Shown: positions 1 through 8,597, numbered from the stretch's first letter. The stretch: DNA of 64,000 nucleotides from Azorhizobium doebereinerae UFLA1-100 (GCF_000473085.1 NZ_AXBA01000024.1:179-64178), one strand, 5' to 3'. Notes: a model not told the origin generated them from the sequence alone. Numbers and translations: made by a program.

Positions 1-2
1 TG

Positions 3-125
3 ACCCTGGAGACCAAGGAGGCCAAGCAGGAGACGGACAGCGAGGATGACGAGGGGAGCAGTGGCGGCGGCGCCTCCGGGAGCGGCACCATGGCCGGCGA
101 CCCGGAGGGCGGCACTATCGCCTGA
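3..125 (+). CDS. C-terminal fragment of an unidentified gene (5' end outside window)
   Basis: Reading from base 3, the plus strand is open for 40 codons to TGA at 123-125. The fragment is acidic and Gly/Ser-rich in the middle and ends in GDPEGGTIA. No domain is visible in such a short tail and I do not recognise the family. It lies just upstream of the Com-like zinc-finger remnant and on the 3' side of a tRNA gene, so it may be the last gene of a prophage or integrated element. That assignment is inference from context only. The reading frame itself is supported only by the absence of stops. Confidence 0.4.
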   Translation, partial: TLETKEAKQETDSEDDEGSSGGGASGSGTMAGDPEGGTIA

Positions 126-240
126 GGTGGGGCGGGGCGCGAGCGCCCCGAACGCGGGCCGGCTGGCAAGCAACCCGCGCGACCGAACGGTGCGGAACGG
201 TCCCCCAAGGGGCTGGTAACCCGCAAGGCCTTAACAAGTA

Positions 241-396
241 GAGAACATCCGATGTGGATCGTGCCGCGCGCTCCTGTTCCGCGCCGGCCGTGGTGCCATC
301 TCCGGCACCATCGAAATCAAGTGCCGCCGCTGCGGCACCCTGAATGCCCTGAGGCCCCCCGAGCCCAAACCCGAGCGCCGCGAGCGTGCGGTCCAT
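241..396 (+). pseudogene. Com-family (Mu Com-like) zinc-finger regulator, start codon lost
   Basis: Translation from base 241 begins ENIRCGSCRALLFRAG and continues to a second knuckle, KCRRCGTLN, giving the CxxC...CxxC zinc-binding pattern and NxLRPPEP tail of Com-family regulators of Mu-like phages. In Mu, Com activates translation of the mom DNA-modification gene. There is no ATG, GTG or TTG between the in-frame stop TAA at 232-234 and the first Cys codon at 250. The codons there are CAA GTA GAG AAC ATC CGA, so the expected Met seems replaced by GTA. The frame runs on to a stop at 673-675 but loses Com similarity after about 396. No downstream methyltransferase remains. I call it a dead prophage remnant; use of a non-canonical start cannot be excluded. 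Confidence 0.6.
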
Positions 397-482
397 GTGA
401 GGTCTCCCGTTGAGGAGCAGCACACACGCTCTGCTGCCGCCCACAGTCAACGCGGCACTGGCCGTTTCCAGGGGGCTAAAGG

Positions 483-526
483 GGTGACATTCGATCTTGC
501 GCGCGGTGACATTCGATCTTGCGCGC
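483..526. repeat. Perfect tandem duplication of a 22-nt unit
   Basis: Two adjacent identical 22-nt copies (483-504 and 505-526) each begin GGTGACATTCGATC and end CTTGCGCGC. They lie between the Com remnant and the tRNA-Arg gene in otherwise non-coding sequence. Short tandem GGTGACAT-type repeats are reminiscent of the multiple terminal repeats of IS21-family elements, so this could be a leftover IS end. No transposase gene is present here and that origin is a guess. Confidence 0.7.
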
Positions 527-713
527 TACACTTCCCCCCGCTTCGTCCGTCGTCATGCCCGCTCATCGTGTCGCAATGCCTTTCCCGTGTCCCCCGGCCC
601 CGCGCCGACGCATCGCGGCCGCGCGGGAGCCACCGGACAGGGCCCGCGCGCGGTCGCGCAGGCTGCGTGTCATGAAGGTCCTTGAGGCAGCCTGGAGAGA
701 CCAGAAACCGAGA

Positions 714-790
714 TGGTGTCCCGGAAGGGATTCGAACCCCTGACCTGCGGTTTAGGAAACCGCTGCTCTATCCTGCTGAGCTACCGGGAC
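714..790 (-). tRNA. tRNA-Arg (anticodon CCT)
   Basis: The minus strand folds as a full cloverleaf. The acceptor GTCCCGG (bases 784-790) pairs with CCGGGAC (718-724), the T-arm contains GGTTCGAATCC, and the anticodon loop TTCCTAA gives anticodon CCT, which reads AGG. The CCA end is encoded (complement at 714-716). The 3' end faces the phage-like remnants at 1-713. That is the usual side for elements that integrate into tRNA 3' ends, so this tRNA is a plausible attachment site. Confidence 0.95.
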
Positions 791-1596
791 GCCAGGCCCC
801 CTCTTAGCGGAAGCTTGGGACGGGGGAAAGACGGCGTAAGAAAGGGTGAACAGGCCGATGCCCGCCGCCCCTTCAGCCGGGCCCCGCCTTTGGGTATTCT
901 CGGCGCCTGGATACTCCTGGCGCCTGGATACCCCTGGCGCCGGACACACTTGGCGCCTGCCTCCCGTTCGCCGGTGGCGACGAGGCGCGCGGCGGGCGCC
1001 GCCCTTCAGCGTGGGTTCATGACGCAGGATGAACCATCGGGCCGGACCCGTGCCGAAGTTGGGCACGCGACGGCGGCGCAGATGACACCGGACACACGAC
1101 ACCGGGCACATGATACCAGACACATGATACCAGGCGGACGATACGGGCGATGGCGGGGTTGAGGCGCGCGGGCGGGGTATGGCGCCGGTGCAACGCGGCC
1201 GGAAAACGCCATGTTTGGCGGCTCCCCGGCGCTACGTTTCCACGATATGGCCTCGCTACCGCCATCTTGCCCGGCACCTTGGGGAGACTGCCGGTATGGG
1301 CATAGCCGACCGGCAGCCTGGCCATGGACCGGCCGGCCGCAGCCCCGCGCGGGCGCGGCGGGACGGACATGGCGGGGGTTGAAGGCGGGGAGCGTTTGAA
1401 GGCGGGGGGCGTTTAAAGGCGGGACAGCGCCGGGAGCGGTCCGGGCCGGCACCCGCCGCTGGAGGACAGGGCGGTGCGCCTGGGCCACAGGTTCACTAAA
1501 CGTTCTCAAGTCTGGTATACAGGGTTTGACAGGGGCGGCGGGGTGCGCGACGCCTCCCGGCCTCCGGCGGGACCGGGGCGGACGAAAGAGGGTGCG
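791..1596. other. Long non-coding stretch with three short-repeat arrays
   Basis: No convincing gene is seen between the tRNA and the M48 protease. The stretch holds three unrelated short arrays. At 902-961 there are about three and a half copies of a roughly 17-nt unit starting GGCGCCTGGATAC. At 1085-1133 there are degenerate units of the form ACATGATACCAG and ACACCGG. At 1380-1424 there are two full copies and one partial copy of a 17-nt unit GAAGGCGGGG(A/G)GCGTT. An AT-richer patch near 1494-1530 (AAACGTTCTCAAG...GGTATACAGGGTTTGACA) could hold the promoter of the downstream gene. Confidence 0.6.
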
Positions 1597-3219
1597 GTGA
1601 GCGGGACACGGGGGTTGGCAGCGGGCATGAGCGGCCGGGCGGGAGGACGCGGGGCGTCCACCGCGCGCGTCCGCGCGCCGCGCCTGCGCCTGCCGGGGCT
1701 GCATTTGCCGTCCCTGCGCTTGCCAGCCCTGCGCTTGCCATCCTTGCCGGTGCGCCGGCTGGCGCGCGCCGGGCGCACGGCGGTGACGCTGGCCGCCATC
1801 GCCGGCGTGCTCACCGGCTGCGCCAATATCGATCTCGACCGCTCCAACGTGCCGCTCACCCGCGCCTCGCTGGCGCCCTCGGACACGGCGGGCATGAGCC
1901 CGGCGCAGCGGCGCGAGCATGAGCGGCTGGTGGCGAGCTACGGCGGGGCCTATGACGACCCGCAGTTGAAGGCGCTGATCCAGCAGGTGGTGGAGCGCCT
2001 GGTGGCCGCCTCCGAGCGGCCGGACCTGAAATATCGCGTCACCGTGCTGAACTCCCCGGCCATCAACGCCTTCGCGCTGCCGGACGGCTCGCTCTACGTG
2101 ACCCGCGGCCTGCTCTCCCTGGCCAACGACACCTCGGAAATGTCGTCCGTGCTGGCGCACGAGATGGCGCACGTCATCGCCCGCCACGCCTCGATCCGCG
2201 AGGACCAGGTGAAGCAGGCGGTGCTGGTCAGCCGTGTCATCTCCGACGTGGTGGCCGATCCCAACATGGGCGCGCTCGCCATGCAGAAGAGCCGGCAGAC
2301 GCTGGCCACCTTCTCGCGCGGGCAGGAGCTGGAGGCGGACGCCATCGGCGTCGGCATCGCCGCGCGCGCCGGCTTCGACCCCTATGGCGCCTCGCGCTTC
2401 CTCGCCGACATGGGCAAGCAGTCGGGCATCCGCAGCACCGCGCTCGCCGGCACCACCACGCCGGACATGGACTTCCTGTCCTCGCACCCGGCCACGCCCG
2501 AGCGCATCTCCATCGCCATCGCCAATGCGCGCGAATACGCCGCCCCCGGCAATGGCGAGCGCGACAAGGCGGCCTATCTCTCCGCCATCGACGGCATGGT
2601 CTATGGCGACGACCCGAAGGAAGGCTTCGTGCGCGGGCGGAACTTCTTCCACCCCAAGCTCGGCTTCACCTTCACCGCGCCGGAGGGCTTCTCGCTGGAG
2701 AACACCTCCCAGGCGGTGCTCGGCGCCACCCCGTCCGGCTCGGAGGCGCTGCGCCTCGACGCGGTGCGGGTGCCGGGCGACCAGTCGCTCGGCCAGTATC
2801 TGGCCTCCGGCTGGATCGACGGGGTGGAGGTCAATTCGGTGGAGACGCTCACCGTCAACGGCTTCTCGGCCGCCACCGCCGTGGCGCGCGGCGAGCAATG
2901 GTCGTTCCGCATGTTCGCCATCCGCTTCGGCTCGGACGTCTACCGGCTGATCTTCGCCGCCCGCAACCTCACGCCGGAGCTGGACAAGCAGTTCCGCGCC
3001 GCCGCCGACACCTTCCGCCGGGTGGCCACGGACGAGGCGGAGACGGTGAAGCCGCTGCGCATCCGCGTGGTCAGCGTCGGCCTCACCGACACGGTGGAGA
3101 AGATGGCCGGCCGCATGCAGGTGCCGGACCGGCCGATGGAGCGCTTCCTGATCCTCAACGGCATCGACCGCGACGCCAAGCTGCACTATGGCGACAAGGT
3201 GAAGATCGTCACCGAATAG
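1597..3219 (+). CDS. M48-family zinc metalloprotease, lipoprotein with C-terminal LysM-like domain
   Basis: Predicted cell-envelope protease of the BepA/LoiP type (540 aa from GTG 1597). The zinc motif HEMAHVIARH lies near residue 188, and the third-ligand motif ELEADAIGV about 55 residues later. A lipoprotein-like signal GRTAVTLAAIAGVLTGC ends at a lipobox Cys near residue 75. The last 50 residues (VEKMAGRMQVPDRPMERFLILNG...GDKVKIVTE) resemble a LysM peptidoglycan-binding repeat. Start choice: GTG 1597 has AGAGGG just upstream, and ATG 1627 is an alternative. Both leave an odd N-terminal extension of repeating LxLPxLRLP units before the signal. GTG 1750 would place the signal at the true N-terminus but lacks an obvious ribosome site. 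Function is family-based: periplasmic quality control of outer-membrane proteins. Confidence 0.85.
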   Translation: MSGTRGLAAGMSGRAGGRGASTARVRAPRLRLPGLHLPSLRLPALRLPSLPVRRLARAGRTAVTLAAIAGVLTGCANIDLDRSNVPLTRASLAPSDTAGMSPAQRREHERLVASYGGAYDDPQLKALIQQVVERLVAASERPDLKYRVTVLNSPAINAFALPDGSLYVTRGLLSLANDTSEMSSVLAHEMAHVIARHASIREDQVKQAVLVSRVISDVVADPNMGALAMQKSRQTLATFSRGQELEADAIGVGIAARAGFDPYGASRFLADMGKQSGIRSTALAGTTTPDMDFLSSHPATPERISIAIANAREYAAPGNGERDKAAYLSAIDGMVYGDDPKEGFVRGRNFFHPKLGFTFTAPEGFSLENTSQAVLGATPSGSEALRLDAVRVPGDQSLGQYLASGWIDGVEVNSVETLTVNGFSAATAVARGEQWSFRMFAIRFGSDVYRLIFAARNLTPELDKQFRAAADTFRRVATDEAETVKPLRIRVVSVGLTDTVEKMAGRMQVPDRPMERFLILNGIDRDAKLHYGDKVKIVTE

Positions 3220-3616
3220 GCCCCCGGCGGCGGCAAAGCCGGGCAAAAACCCGCGCCGCGCGGCTTTCGCGACGGCGAACGCGGGTTTCCGGGCGGCGGA
3301 CGCGGGTTTCCGCGTAGCGAACCCTTGCGGATGGACCCGTTTTCCACTACGTAACCCCGGTTCCGGCTGCGCATCCCATCGTGGAGGCCGCCCGGGCGGG
3401 CCGGTGGCGCGGGATACGCGCCGTCGCGACACGGAGGTTGTCCCGCCTGAGGCTTTCGCGCGCATCGGCCGCGGACACCCCAACCCTGCTTTGTATCGCG
3501 CGGCCTTTGCGCCGGCCCGCCGGATCCGTCCGGCGGCGGCTCGGGTGTCTCCCGGGCTATCCGTGCGATACGGGCGTCTCAACACCAGACGCCGGCGCCA
3601 GACATTCGGAGACTAG
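3220..3616. promoter_or_regulatory. Intergenic region and rpsA leader
   Basis: About 400 bp without a gene. The first part carries a direct repeat ACGCGGGTTTCCG (two copies within 3282-3312) and GC-rich inverted segments. The promoter of rpsA is presumably in 3450-3600, and the ribosome site is the CGGAGAC just before ATG 3617. cmk, often found upstream of rpsA in alphaproteobacteria, is absent here. Confidence 0.5.
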
Positions 3617-5308
3617 ATGTCCGCCGTAGAAACCACGCGTGATGATTTTGCCGCCCTTCTCGAAGAGAGCTTCGGCCGCAGCGACCTCCAGGAGGGCGCC
3701 GTCGTCAAGGGTATTGTGGTCGCCATCGAGAAGGATCTGGCGATCATCGACATCGGCCTGAAGACCGAAGGCCGTGTCGCGCTGCGCGAATTCGCCGGCC
3801 CCGGCCGCGAGAACCCCATCCAGGTGGGCGACGAGGTCGAGGTCTATCTCGAGCGCGTCGAGAACGCGATGGGCGAAGCCGTCCTCTCGCGCGACAAGGC
3901 CCGCCGCGAAGAGAGCTGGGTCAAGCTCGAAAAGGCGTTCACCGCCAATGAGAAGGTCACGGGCGTGATCTTCAACCAGGTCAAGGGCGGCTTCACCGTC
4001 GATCTCGACGGCGCCGTGGCCTTCCTGCCGCGCTCGCAGGTGGACATCCGTCCGATCCGCGACGTCGGCCCGCTGATGCACAATCAGCAGCCCTTCCAGA
4101 TCCTCAAGATGGATCGCCGCCGCGGCAACATCGTCGTGTCGCGCCGCACCGTCCTGGAAGAGACCCGCGCCGAGCAGCGCCACGAGCTGGTCCAGAACCT
4201 CGAAGAGGGTCAGGCCATCGAGGGCGTGGTCAAGAACATCACCGACTACGGTGCGTTCGTTGACCTCGGCGGCATCGACGGCCTGCTGCATGTCACCGAC
4301 ATCGCGTGGCGCCGCGTGAACCACCCCACCGAAGTGCTGAACATCGGCCAGACGGTGAAGGTGAAGATCATCAAGATCAACCACGAGACGCACCGCATCT
4401 CGCTCGGCATGAAGCAGCTCCTGGGCGATCCCTGGGAAGGCATCGAGGCCAAGTATCCGGTGGAGGCCCGCTTCAAGGGTCGCGTCACCAACATCACCGA
4501 CTACGGCGCGTTCGTGGAACTGGAGCCGGGCATCGAAGGCCTGATCCACGTTTCCGAAATGTCGTGGACCAAGAAGAACGTCCACCCCGGCAAGATCGTC
4601 TCGACCTCGCAGGAAGTGGAAGTCCAGGTGCTTGAGGTCGATCCCGCCAAGCGCCGCATCTCGCTGGGCCTGAAGCAGACGCTGCAGAACCCGTGGGAAG
4701 CGTTCGGCGAGAAGTATGCCCCCGGCGCGGTGGTCGAAGGCGAAGTCAAGAACAAGACCGAGTTCGGCCTGTTCCTCGGCCTCGACGGCGACGTGGACGG
4801 CATGGTGCATCTGTCCGACCTCGACTGGAACCGTCCGGGCGAGCAGGTCATCGACGAATTCCGCAAGGGCGACACCGTCAAGGCGGTGGTGCTGGACGTG
4901 GACGTCGAGAAGGAGCGCATCTCGCTCGGCATCAAGCAGCTGGCCGGCGATCCCTTCGCCGACGCGGGCGAAGTGAAGAAGGGCGCCATCGTCACGTGCG
5001 AAGTCACGGACGTGAAGGACGGCGGCATCGAGGTCAAGCTCACCGGCACCGACCTCTCCGCCTTCATCAAGCGCTCCGAGCTGGCCCGCGAGCGCAACGA
5101 CCAGCGCCCCGAGCGCTTCTCGGTCGGCGAGAAGGTGGACGCCCGCGTCACCCTGTTCGACCGCAAGGCGCGCAAGGTGCAGGTGTCCATCAAGGCGATG
5201 GAAATCGCCGAGGAGAAGGAAGCCGTGGCGCAGTACGGGTCGCAGGACTCCGGCGCCTCGCTCGGCGACATCCTGGGCGCCGCCCTCAAGCAGCGCACCG
5301 GCGAGTGA
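3617..5308 (+). CDS. rpsA: 30S ribosomal protein S1
   Basis: The 563-residue protein has the multi-S1 (OB-fold) layout of bacterial ribosomal protein S1. Repeats begin near residues 25-30, 110, 195, 280, 370 and 455. The central ones contain the conserved NITDYGAFVDLGGIDGLLHV and NITDYGAFVELEPGIEGLIHV stretches, followed by KRRISLGLKQ-type ends. It unwinds and docks mRNA on the small subunit. Length fits the alphaproteobacterial form. A strong intrinsic terminator follows 30 nt after the stop, so it is probably transcribed alone. It begins the rpsA-...-sppA-ihfB-lapA block, an order common in Hyphomicrobiales. Confidence 0.98.
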   Translation: MSAVETTRDDFAALLEESFGRSDLQEGAVVKGIVVAIEKDLAIIDIGLKTEGRVALREFAGPGRENPIQVGDEVEVYLERVENAMGEAVLSRDKARREESWVKLEKAFTANEKVTGVIFNQVKGGFTVDLDGAVAFLPRSQVDIRPIRDVGPLMHNQQPFQILKMDRRRGNIVVSRRTVLEETRAEQRHELVQNLEEGQAIEGVVKNITDYGAFVDLGGIDGLLHVTDIAWRRVNHPTEVLNIGQTVKVKIIKINHETHRISLGMKQLLGDPWEGIEAKYPVEARFKGRVTNITDYGAFVELEPGIEGLIHVSEMSWTKKNVHPGKIVSTSQEVEVQVLEVDPAKRRISLGLKQTLQNPWEAFGEKYAPGAVVEGEVKNKTEFGLFLGLDGDVDGMVHLSDLDWNRPGEQVIDEFRKGDTVKAVVLDVDVEKERISLGIKQLAGDPFADAGEVKKGAIVTCEVTDVKDGGIEVKLTGTDLSAFIKRSELARERNDQRPERFSVGEKVDARVTLFDRKARKVQVSIKAMEIAEEKEAVAQYGSQDSGASLGDILGAALKQRTGE

Positions 5309-5340
5309 TCGCCGCGCCTGCGGGCGCTTCGCAAGATCGG

Positions 5341-5376
5341 AAAGGCCGGCGCCCAGCGCCGGCCTTTTTTTTTTTT
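5341..5376 (+). terminator. Intrinsic terminator of rpsA
   Basis: A perfect 12-bp stem AAAGGCCGGCGC (5341-5352) pairs with GCGCCGGCCTTT (5356-5367) around the loop CCA. It is followed by an uninterrupted T run to 5376. Confidence 0.95.
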
Positions 5377-5715
5377 GGCGCCGCCCCGCCTGGGGCGCCG
5401 CGCAACCGCGCATGTCCCGCTCCCCTCGCCCGCCGCCCCGCACCGTCCCGCCGCAGAACATCAGGCGCGCCCGGCGCCCCCGGCCCGGCGCTGTTCTTCG
5501 CCGGCACAAGGTCAGGCGTCGCGACACCTGAATCCTACCGTATTGGAGCGAATAGGCTTTGACGCCGTCATGCAAACGGCATGAAGCTTACCTATGGCTA
5601 CGATCAAGTTTCATGGACGACATCGGGTATTCGTAGCCACGAATACAACTTCTCGTCGCGACATCGCCTGAACATTAGTTCGAATTTCGAATGAAATTCA
5701 CACGGGGGTTGAGCC
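5377..5715 (+). promoter_or_regulatory. Upstream region of the YdcF gene with palindromes
   Basis: The region becomes AT-richer toward the gene. A perfect inverted repeat GTATTCGT-agcc-ACGAATAC sits at 5627-5646. Close to the start is TTCGAATTTCGAA (about 5678-5690), a repeated TTCGAA palindrome. Either may be an operator or overlap the promoter. The ribosome site is probably the purine-rich ACGGGGGTTGAG before ATG 5716. Confidence 0.5.
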
Positions 5716-6684
5716 ATGCCCGACGTGACGGTGCCCCACGCCCGCGAGCTGACGCAGCATCTGTTCCGGCACCTGCCGCCCGGGCGCACCGCCATCGGGC
5801 TGGCGCTCGGCTGCGGGGCCGCCTCCGGCGCCGTCGCGCTCGCCGCCGCCCGGCTGTTCCACGCCCGCCAGTTTGACCGCATCGTCGTCGCCGGCGGCGT
5901 CGCGGTGATGGAGACCGAGGGCGCGGCGGCGCTGCTGCCGCTGCTGCGGCGCGCCGGCCTGCCCCAGCCCCGGCCGGGCGAGATCGAGGCGGACTACATG
6001 GCCCGCCTGATGCGCGCCGCCGGCGTGCCCCCGGCCCGCCTCGTGCTGGAGCGCGCCTCCGCCCACACCGGCGAGAACTTCGCCTTCACCCGCGCGCTGG
6101 TCGGCGCCTGCCGCTCCATCACTTTGCTCAACTGCGCCCCGACCGCGCTGCGCGTCGTCGCCACCGCGCGCAAATACTGGTGCCCCAGCGAGACGGTGCT
6201 CACCTTCCACCCGGTCTATCCGTTCGGCATCGACCGCCACAACTGGCCCGCCCATCCGGTGATCCGCCGCTTCGTGCTGGACGAACACGCCAAGATGGCG
6301 GACGGGCCGGGCTCCTATGTGGCGCGCGGCTTCTGCGTGCCGGTGGACTGGGCGGCGGAGGCGGCCCGCGCCGCCACCCTGCCGCCGGTGCCGCGCCGGC
6401 CGCCCGTGCCGGGGCCGCGGCTCGCTCCGGCCGCGCCGCGCCGCCCGGCCGCGCCCCATCCCGCGGCCCCCCATCCCGGCGGGCCTCACACGCCCGCCGC
6501 CCATTCGCCCGCCGTCCATCTGCCTGCCGCCCGGATGGCCCCGCCCACCGCCCGCAGGGCCTCCTGGGCCGATGCCGCCGCCCGGCCTTCGATCCGCGCC
6601 GAGGCGGCGCCGTCCCCCCTCCGGCGCCAGGGCCCGGACGCGCCCCGCCGCTCCGGCCGCGGCGCGGACACGGAGGGCGGCTAG
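5716..6684 (+). CDS. YdcF/DUF218-family protein with Pro/Ala-rich C-terminal tail
   Basis: Residues ~20-200 match the YdcF/ElyC (DUF218) family. An early LALGCGAA turn replaces the usual nucleotide-like LG.. loop, followed by [46 protein letters not shown], and a late FHPVYPFGIDRHNWPAHP segment. Members are membrane or soluble proteins linked to envelope polysaccharide metabolism, with no firm enzymatic activity. The last ~90 residues (from about 230) are almost entirely Pro, Ala, Arg and His and look disordered. No clear membrane segment is seen. It lies between rpsA and sppA but is separated from both by non-coding DNA. Confidence 0.8.
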   Translation: MPDVTVPHARELTQHLFRHLPPGRTAIGLALGCGAASGAVALAAARLFHARQFDRIVVAGGVAVMETEGAAALLPLLRRAGLPQPRPGEIEADYMARLMRAAGVPPARLVLERASAHTGENFAFTRALVGACRSITLLNCAPTALRVVATARKYWCPSETVLTFHPVYPFGIDRHNWPAHPVIRRFVLDEHAKMADGPGSYVARGFCVPVDWAAEAARAATLPPVPRRPPVPGPRLAPAAPRRPAAPHPAAPHPGGPHTPAAHSPAVHLPAARMAPPTARRASWADAAARPSIRAEAAPSPLRRQGPDAPRRSGRGADTEGG

Positions 6685-6811
6685 GCCCGCCGCCGCTCCC
6701 CCGGCCATAGGGCCCCGCCCCCGCCGCCTGCGGCGAAACCGGCGCGCGGCTTGCCAAGCCACGGGGCGCCCGCTTAAGTGCGGCCACGGCGGGGCAAGGA
6801 GAGACCAGCGC

Positions 6812-7783
6812 ATGTCGCTCGATGTGGACCAGATCGTTGACCGCCGCCGGCTGCGCCGCAAGCTCACCTTCTGGCGCACCCTGGGCGTGCTCGCCGTGGT
6901 CGCGGCCATCGCCGCCGGCGGCTATGCCAGCTTCGGACGCGACACCCTGCCCAGCTCGCCCCACGTGGCCCGCGTGGTCATCGGCGGCATCATCCGCAAC
7001 GACCGCGACCGGGTGAAGATGCTGGACGACATCGCCAAGTCCAATGCCCGCGCGGTGATCCTGTCCATCGACAGCCCCGGCGGCACCGTCACCGGCGCCG
7101 AGCAGGTCTATGACGCCATCCGCCGCCTCGCCGACAAGAAGCCGGTGGTGGCGGTGGTGGAAGGCATGGCCGCCTCCGGCGCCTATATCGCCGCCATCGG
7201 CGCCGACCACATCGTCTCCCGCCGCAACGCCATGGTCGGCTCCATCGGCGTCATCTTCCAATATCCCAACGTCACCGACCTCCTGGGCAAGATCGGCGTG
7301 ACGGTGGAGGACATCAAGTCCTCGCCGCTGAAGGCGGTGCCCAACGGCTACCAGCCCACCAGCCCGGAAGCCCGCGCCGCCATCAATTCGCTGGTGGTGG
7401 ACAGCTACGGCTGGTTCAAGGGCCTCGTCTCCGAGCGCCGCAAGATCTCCGACGCCCGCCTCGCCGAAGTGTCCGACGGCCGCGTGTTCACCGGCCACCA
7501 GGGCCTGGATCTGCAACTGGTGGACGAGATCGGCGACGAGCGCACCGCCCGCGCCTGGCTGGCGCGCGAGAAGGGCGTGCCGGAGAGCCTGCGCCTGCGC
7601 ACCTGGCGCACCGAGAACCGCACCAGCGAATTCGCCTGGCTGCGCGGCATGGCCTCCGCCCTCGCCGCCGCCAGCGGCTTCGACAGCCTCGCCGCGCTTC
7701 TGTCGCAGGCCACCCAGAGCGCGCTGGACCGGGCTCAGCTTGACGGCCTTTTGGCCCTCTGGCAGGCTCCGGCCCATAACTAG
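6812..7783 (+). CDS. sppA: Signal peptide peptidase SppA
   Basis: Short-form (323 aa) S49 serine protease that degrades cleaved signal peptides in the inner membrane, active site facing the periplasm. A single signal-anchor lies at about residues 22-45 (FWRTLGVLAVVAAIAAGGYA). The catalytic serine is in GMAASGAYIAA, and the probable Lys base in VSERRKISDARL. The VILSIDSPGGTVTGAEQVYDAI motif is typical of the family. The start ATG 6812 has GGGGCAAGGAGAG upstream. The frame is also open upstream, but that part has no similarity. Gene order with ihfB and lapA is conserved in related bacteria. Confidence 0.95.
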   Translation: MSLDVDQIVDRRRLRRKLTFWRTLGVLAVVAAIAAGGYASFGRDTLPSSPHVARVVIGGIIRNDRDRVKMLDDIAKSNARAVILSIDSPGGTVTGAEQVYDAIRRLADKKPVVAVVEGMAASGAYIAAIGADHIVSRRNAMVGSIGVIFQYPNVTDLLGKIGVTVEDIKSSPLKAVPNGYQPTSPEARAAINSLVVDSYGWFKGLVSERRKISDARLAEVSDGRVFTGHQGLDLQLVDEIGDERTARAWLAREKGVPESLRLRTWRTENRTSEFAWLRGMASALAAASGFDSLAALLSQATQSALDRAQLDGLLALWQAPAHN

Positions 7784-7898
7784 CCGGGGTGGGATGCGGC
7801 GTTGCCGTTCCACGACTTCAGGTCTGCCCCCTGAGCCTTCGTTCGTCGCGCGCGTTACGTCCGATCCCCCTCATTCTGGCCCCGGAATCTGAGCCGAC

Positions 7899-8183
7899 AT
7901 GATCAAGTCCGAACTGGTGCAGAAGATTGCCGAAGCCAATCCGCACCTCTACCAGCGCGACGTCGAGAACATCGTCAACGCCATCCTCGACCAGATCGTG
8001 GATGCGCTGGCGAAGGGCGACCGGGTGGAACTGCGCGGCTTCGGCGCCTTCTCGGTGAAAAATCGCGACGCCCGCACCGGGCGCAACCCGCGCACCGGCA
8101 AGCAGGTGGACGTCTCCTCCAAGAGCGTGCCCTACTTCAAGACCGGCAAGGAGATGCGCGAGCGTCTCAACGGCGAGGCGTGA
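7899..8183 (+). CDS. ihfB: Integration host factor subunit beta
   Basis: 94-residue HU/IHF-fold DNA-bending protein. It starts [17 protein letters not shown] and contains the signature [17 protein letters not shown] followed by the DNA-contact arm [14 protein letters not shown], including the Pro that intercalates between bases. The beta subunit is distinguished by the [18 protein letters not shown] helix. It partners with IHF-alpha, not in this window, to bend DNA at promoters, origins and recombination sites. The stop overlaps the start of lapA (GTGA), implying translational coupling. Confidence 0.97.
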   Translation: MIKSELVQKIAEANPHLYQRDVENIVNAILDQIVDALAKGDRVELRGFGAFSVKNRDARTGRNPRTGKQVDVSSKSVPYFKTGKEMRERLNGEA

Positions 8184-8515
8184 GCGCCGCCGTGGGTCGC
8201 ATCCTCGCCCTCATCATCGGCCTGCCGGTCTCCGTCGCGATCGTCGCCCTGGCGGTGGCCAACCGCAAGCCGGTGATGCTGTCGCTCGATCCCTTCACGC
8301 CCGACGCGCCGGCGCTGGCGGTGACGCTGCCGCTGTTCGCGCTGGTCTTCGCCGGGGTGATCTTCGGCCTCGTGCTCGGCGGCCTCCTCACCTGGCTGCG
8401 CCAGGGCCGCTACCGCCGCGAGGCCCGGCGCGCCCGCCGCGACCTCACCCGCGCCGAGGCCCGCCGCGACAGCGAGATCGCCTCCGGCACCGGCCTGCCC
8501 GCCCTGCGGCGCTGA
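8180..8515 (+). CDS. LapA-domain (DUF1049) membrane protein
   Basis: 111-residue protein starting at a GTG that overlaps the ihfB stop. Two hydrophobic helices are visible: residues ~7-25 ([20 protein letters not shown]) and ~48-72 ([21 protein letters not shown]). They are separated by a short loop with VMLSLDPF, and a basic Arg-rich tail follows that could be cytoplasmic. This is the LapA/YciS (DUF1049) arrangement. In E. coli LapA works with LapB in lipopolysaccharide assembly control. Whether the alphaproteobacterial homologue does the same is not known to me. Confidence 0.85.
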   Translation: MSAAVGRILALIIGLPVSVAIVALAVANRKPVMLSLDPFTPDAPALAVTLPLFALVFAGVIFGLVLGGLLTWLRQGRYRREARRARRDLTRAEARRDSEIASGTGLPALRR

Positions 8516-8555
8516 CACTACGGGGCTGAGCCTGCGGGGCTGACAGTGGAGCGCC

Positions 8556-8597
8556 GAGCCTCGGGCGCTGAGCCTCGGGCGCTGAGCCTGGGGCGCC
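8556..8597. repeat. Three tandem 14-nt units
   Basis: Units GAGCCTCGGGCGCT at 8556-8569 and 8570-8583 are identical. A third diverged copy (GAGCCTGGGGCGCC) follows at 8584-8597. A separate repeated CTCGTTTCTGTCC lies at about 8642-8668. Both fall in the gap between convergent lapA and cysW and have no coding role that I can see. Confidence 0.75.

Noticed and set aside
1006-3585. Very long minus-strand open frame antisense to the M48 protease (859 codons)
   Set aside because: Composition is Arg/Gly/His/Ala-rich without any domain, and the opposite strand encodes a clear protease with zinc and lipoprotein motifs. It is a high-GC shadow frame.
3557-5575. Long minus-strand frame opposite rpsA (672 codons)
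   Set aside because: It mirrors the rpsA coding strand, has no ribosome site or family match, and rpsA is beyond doubt.
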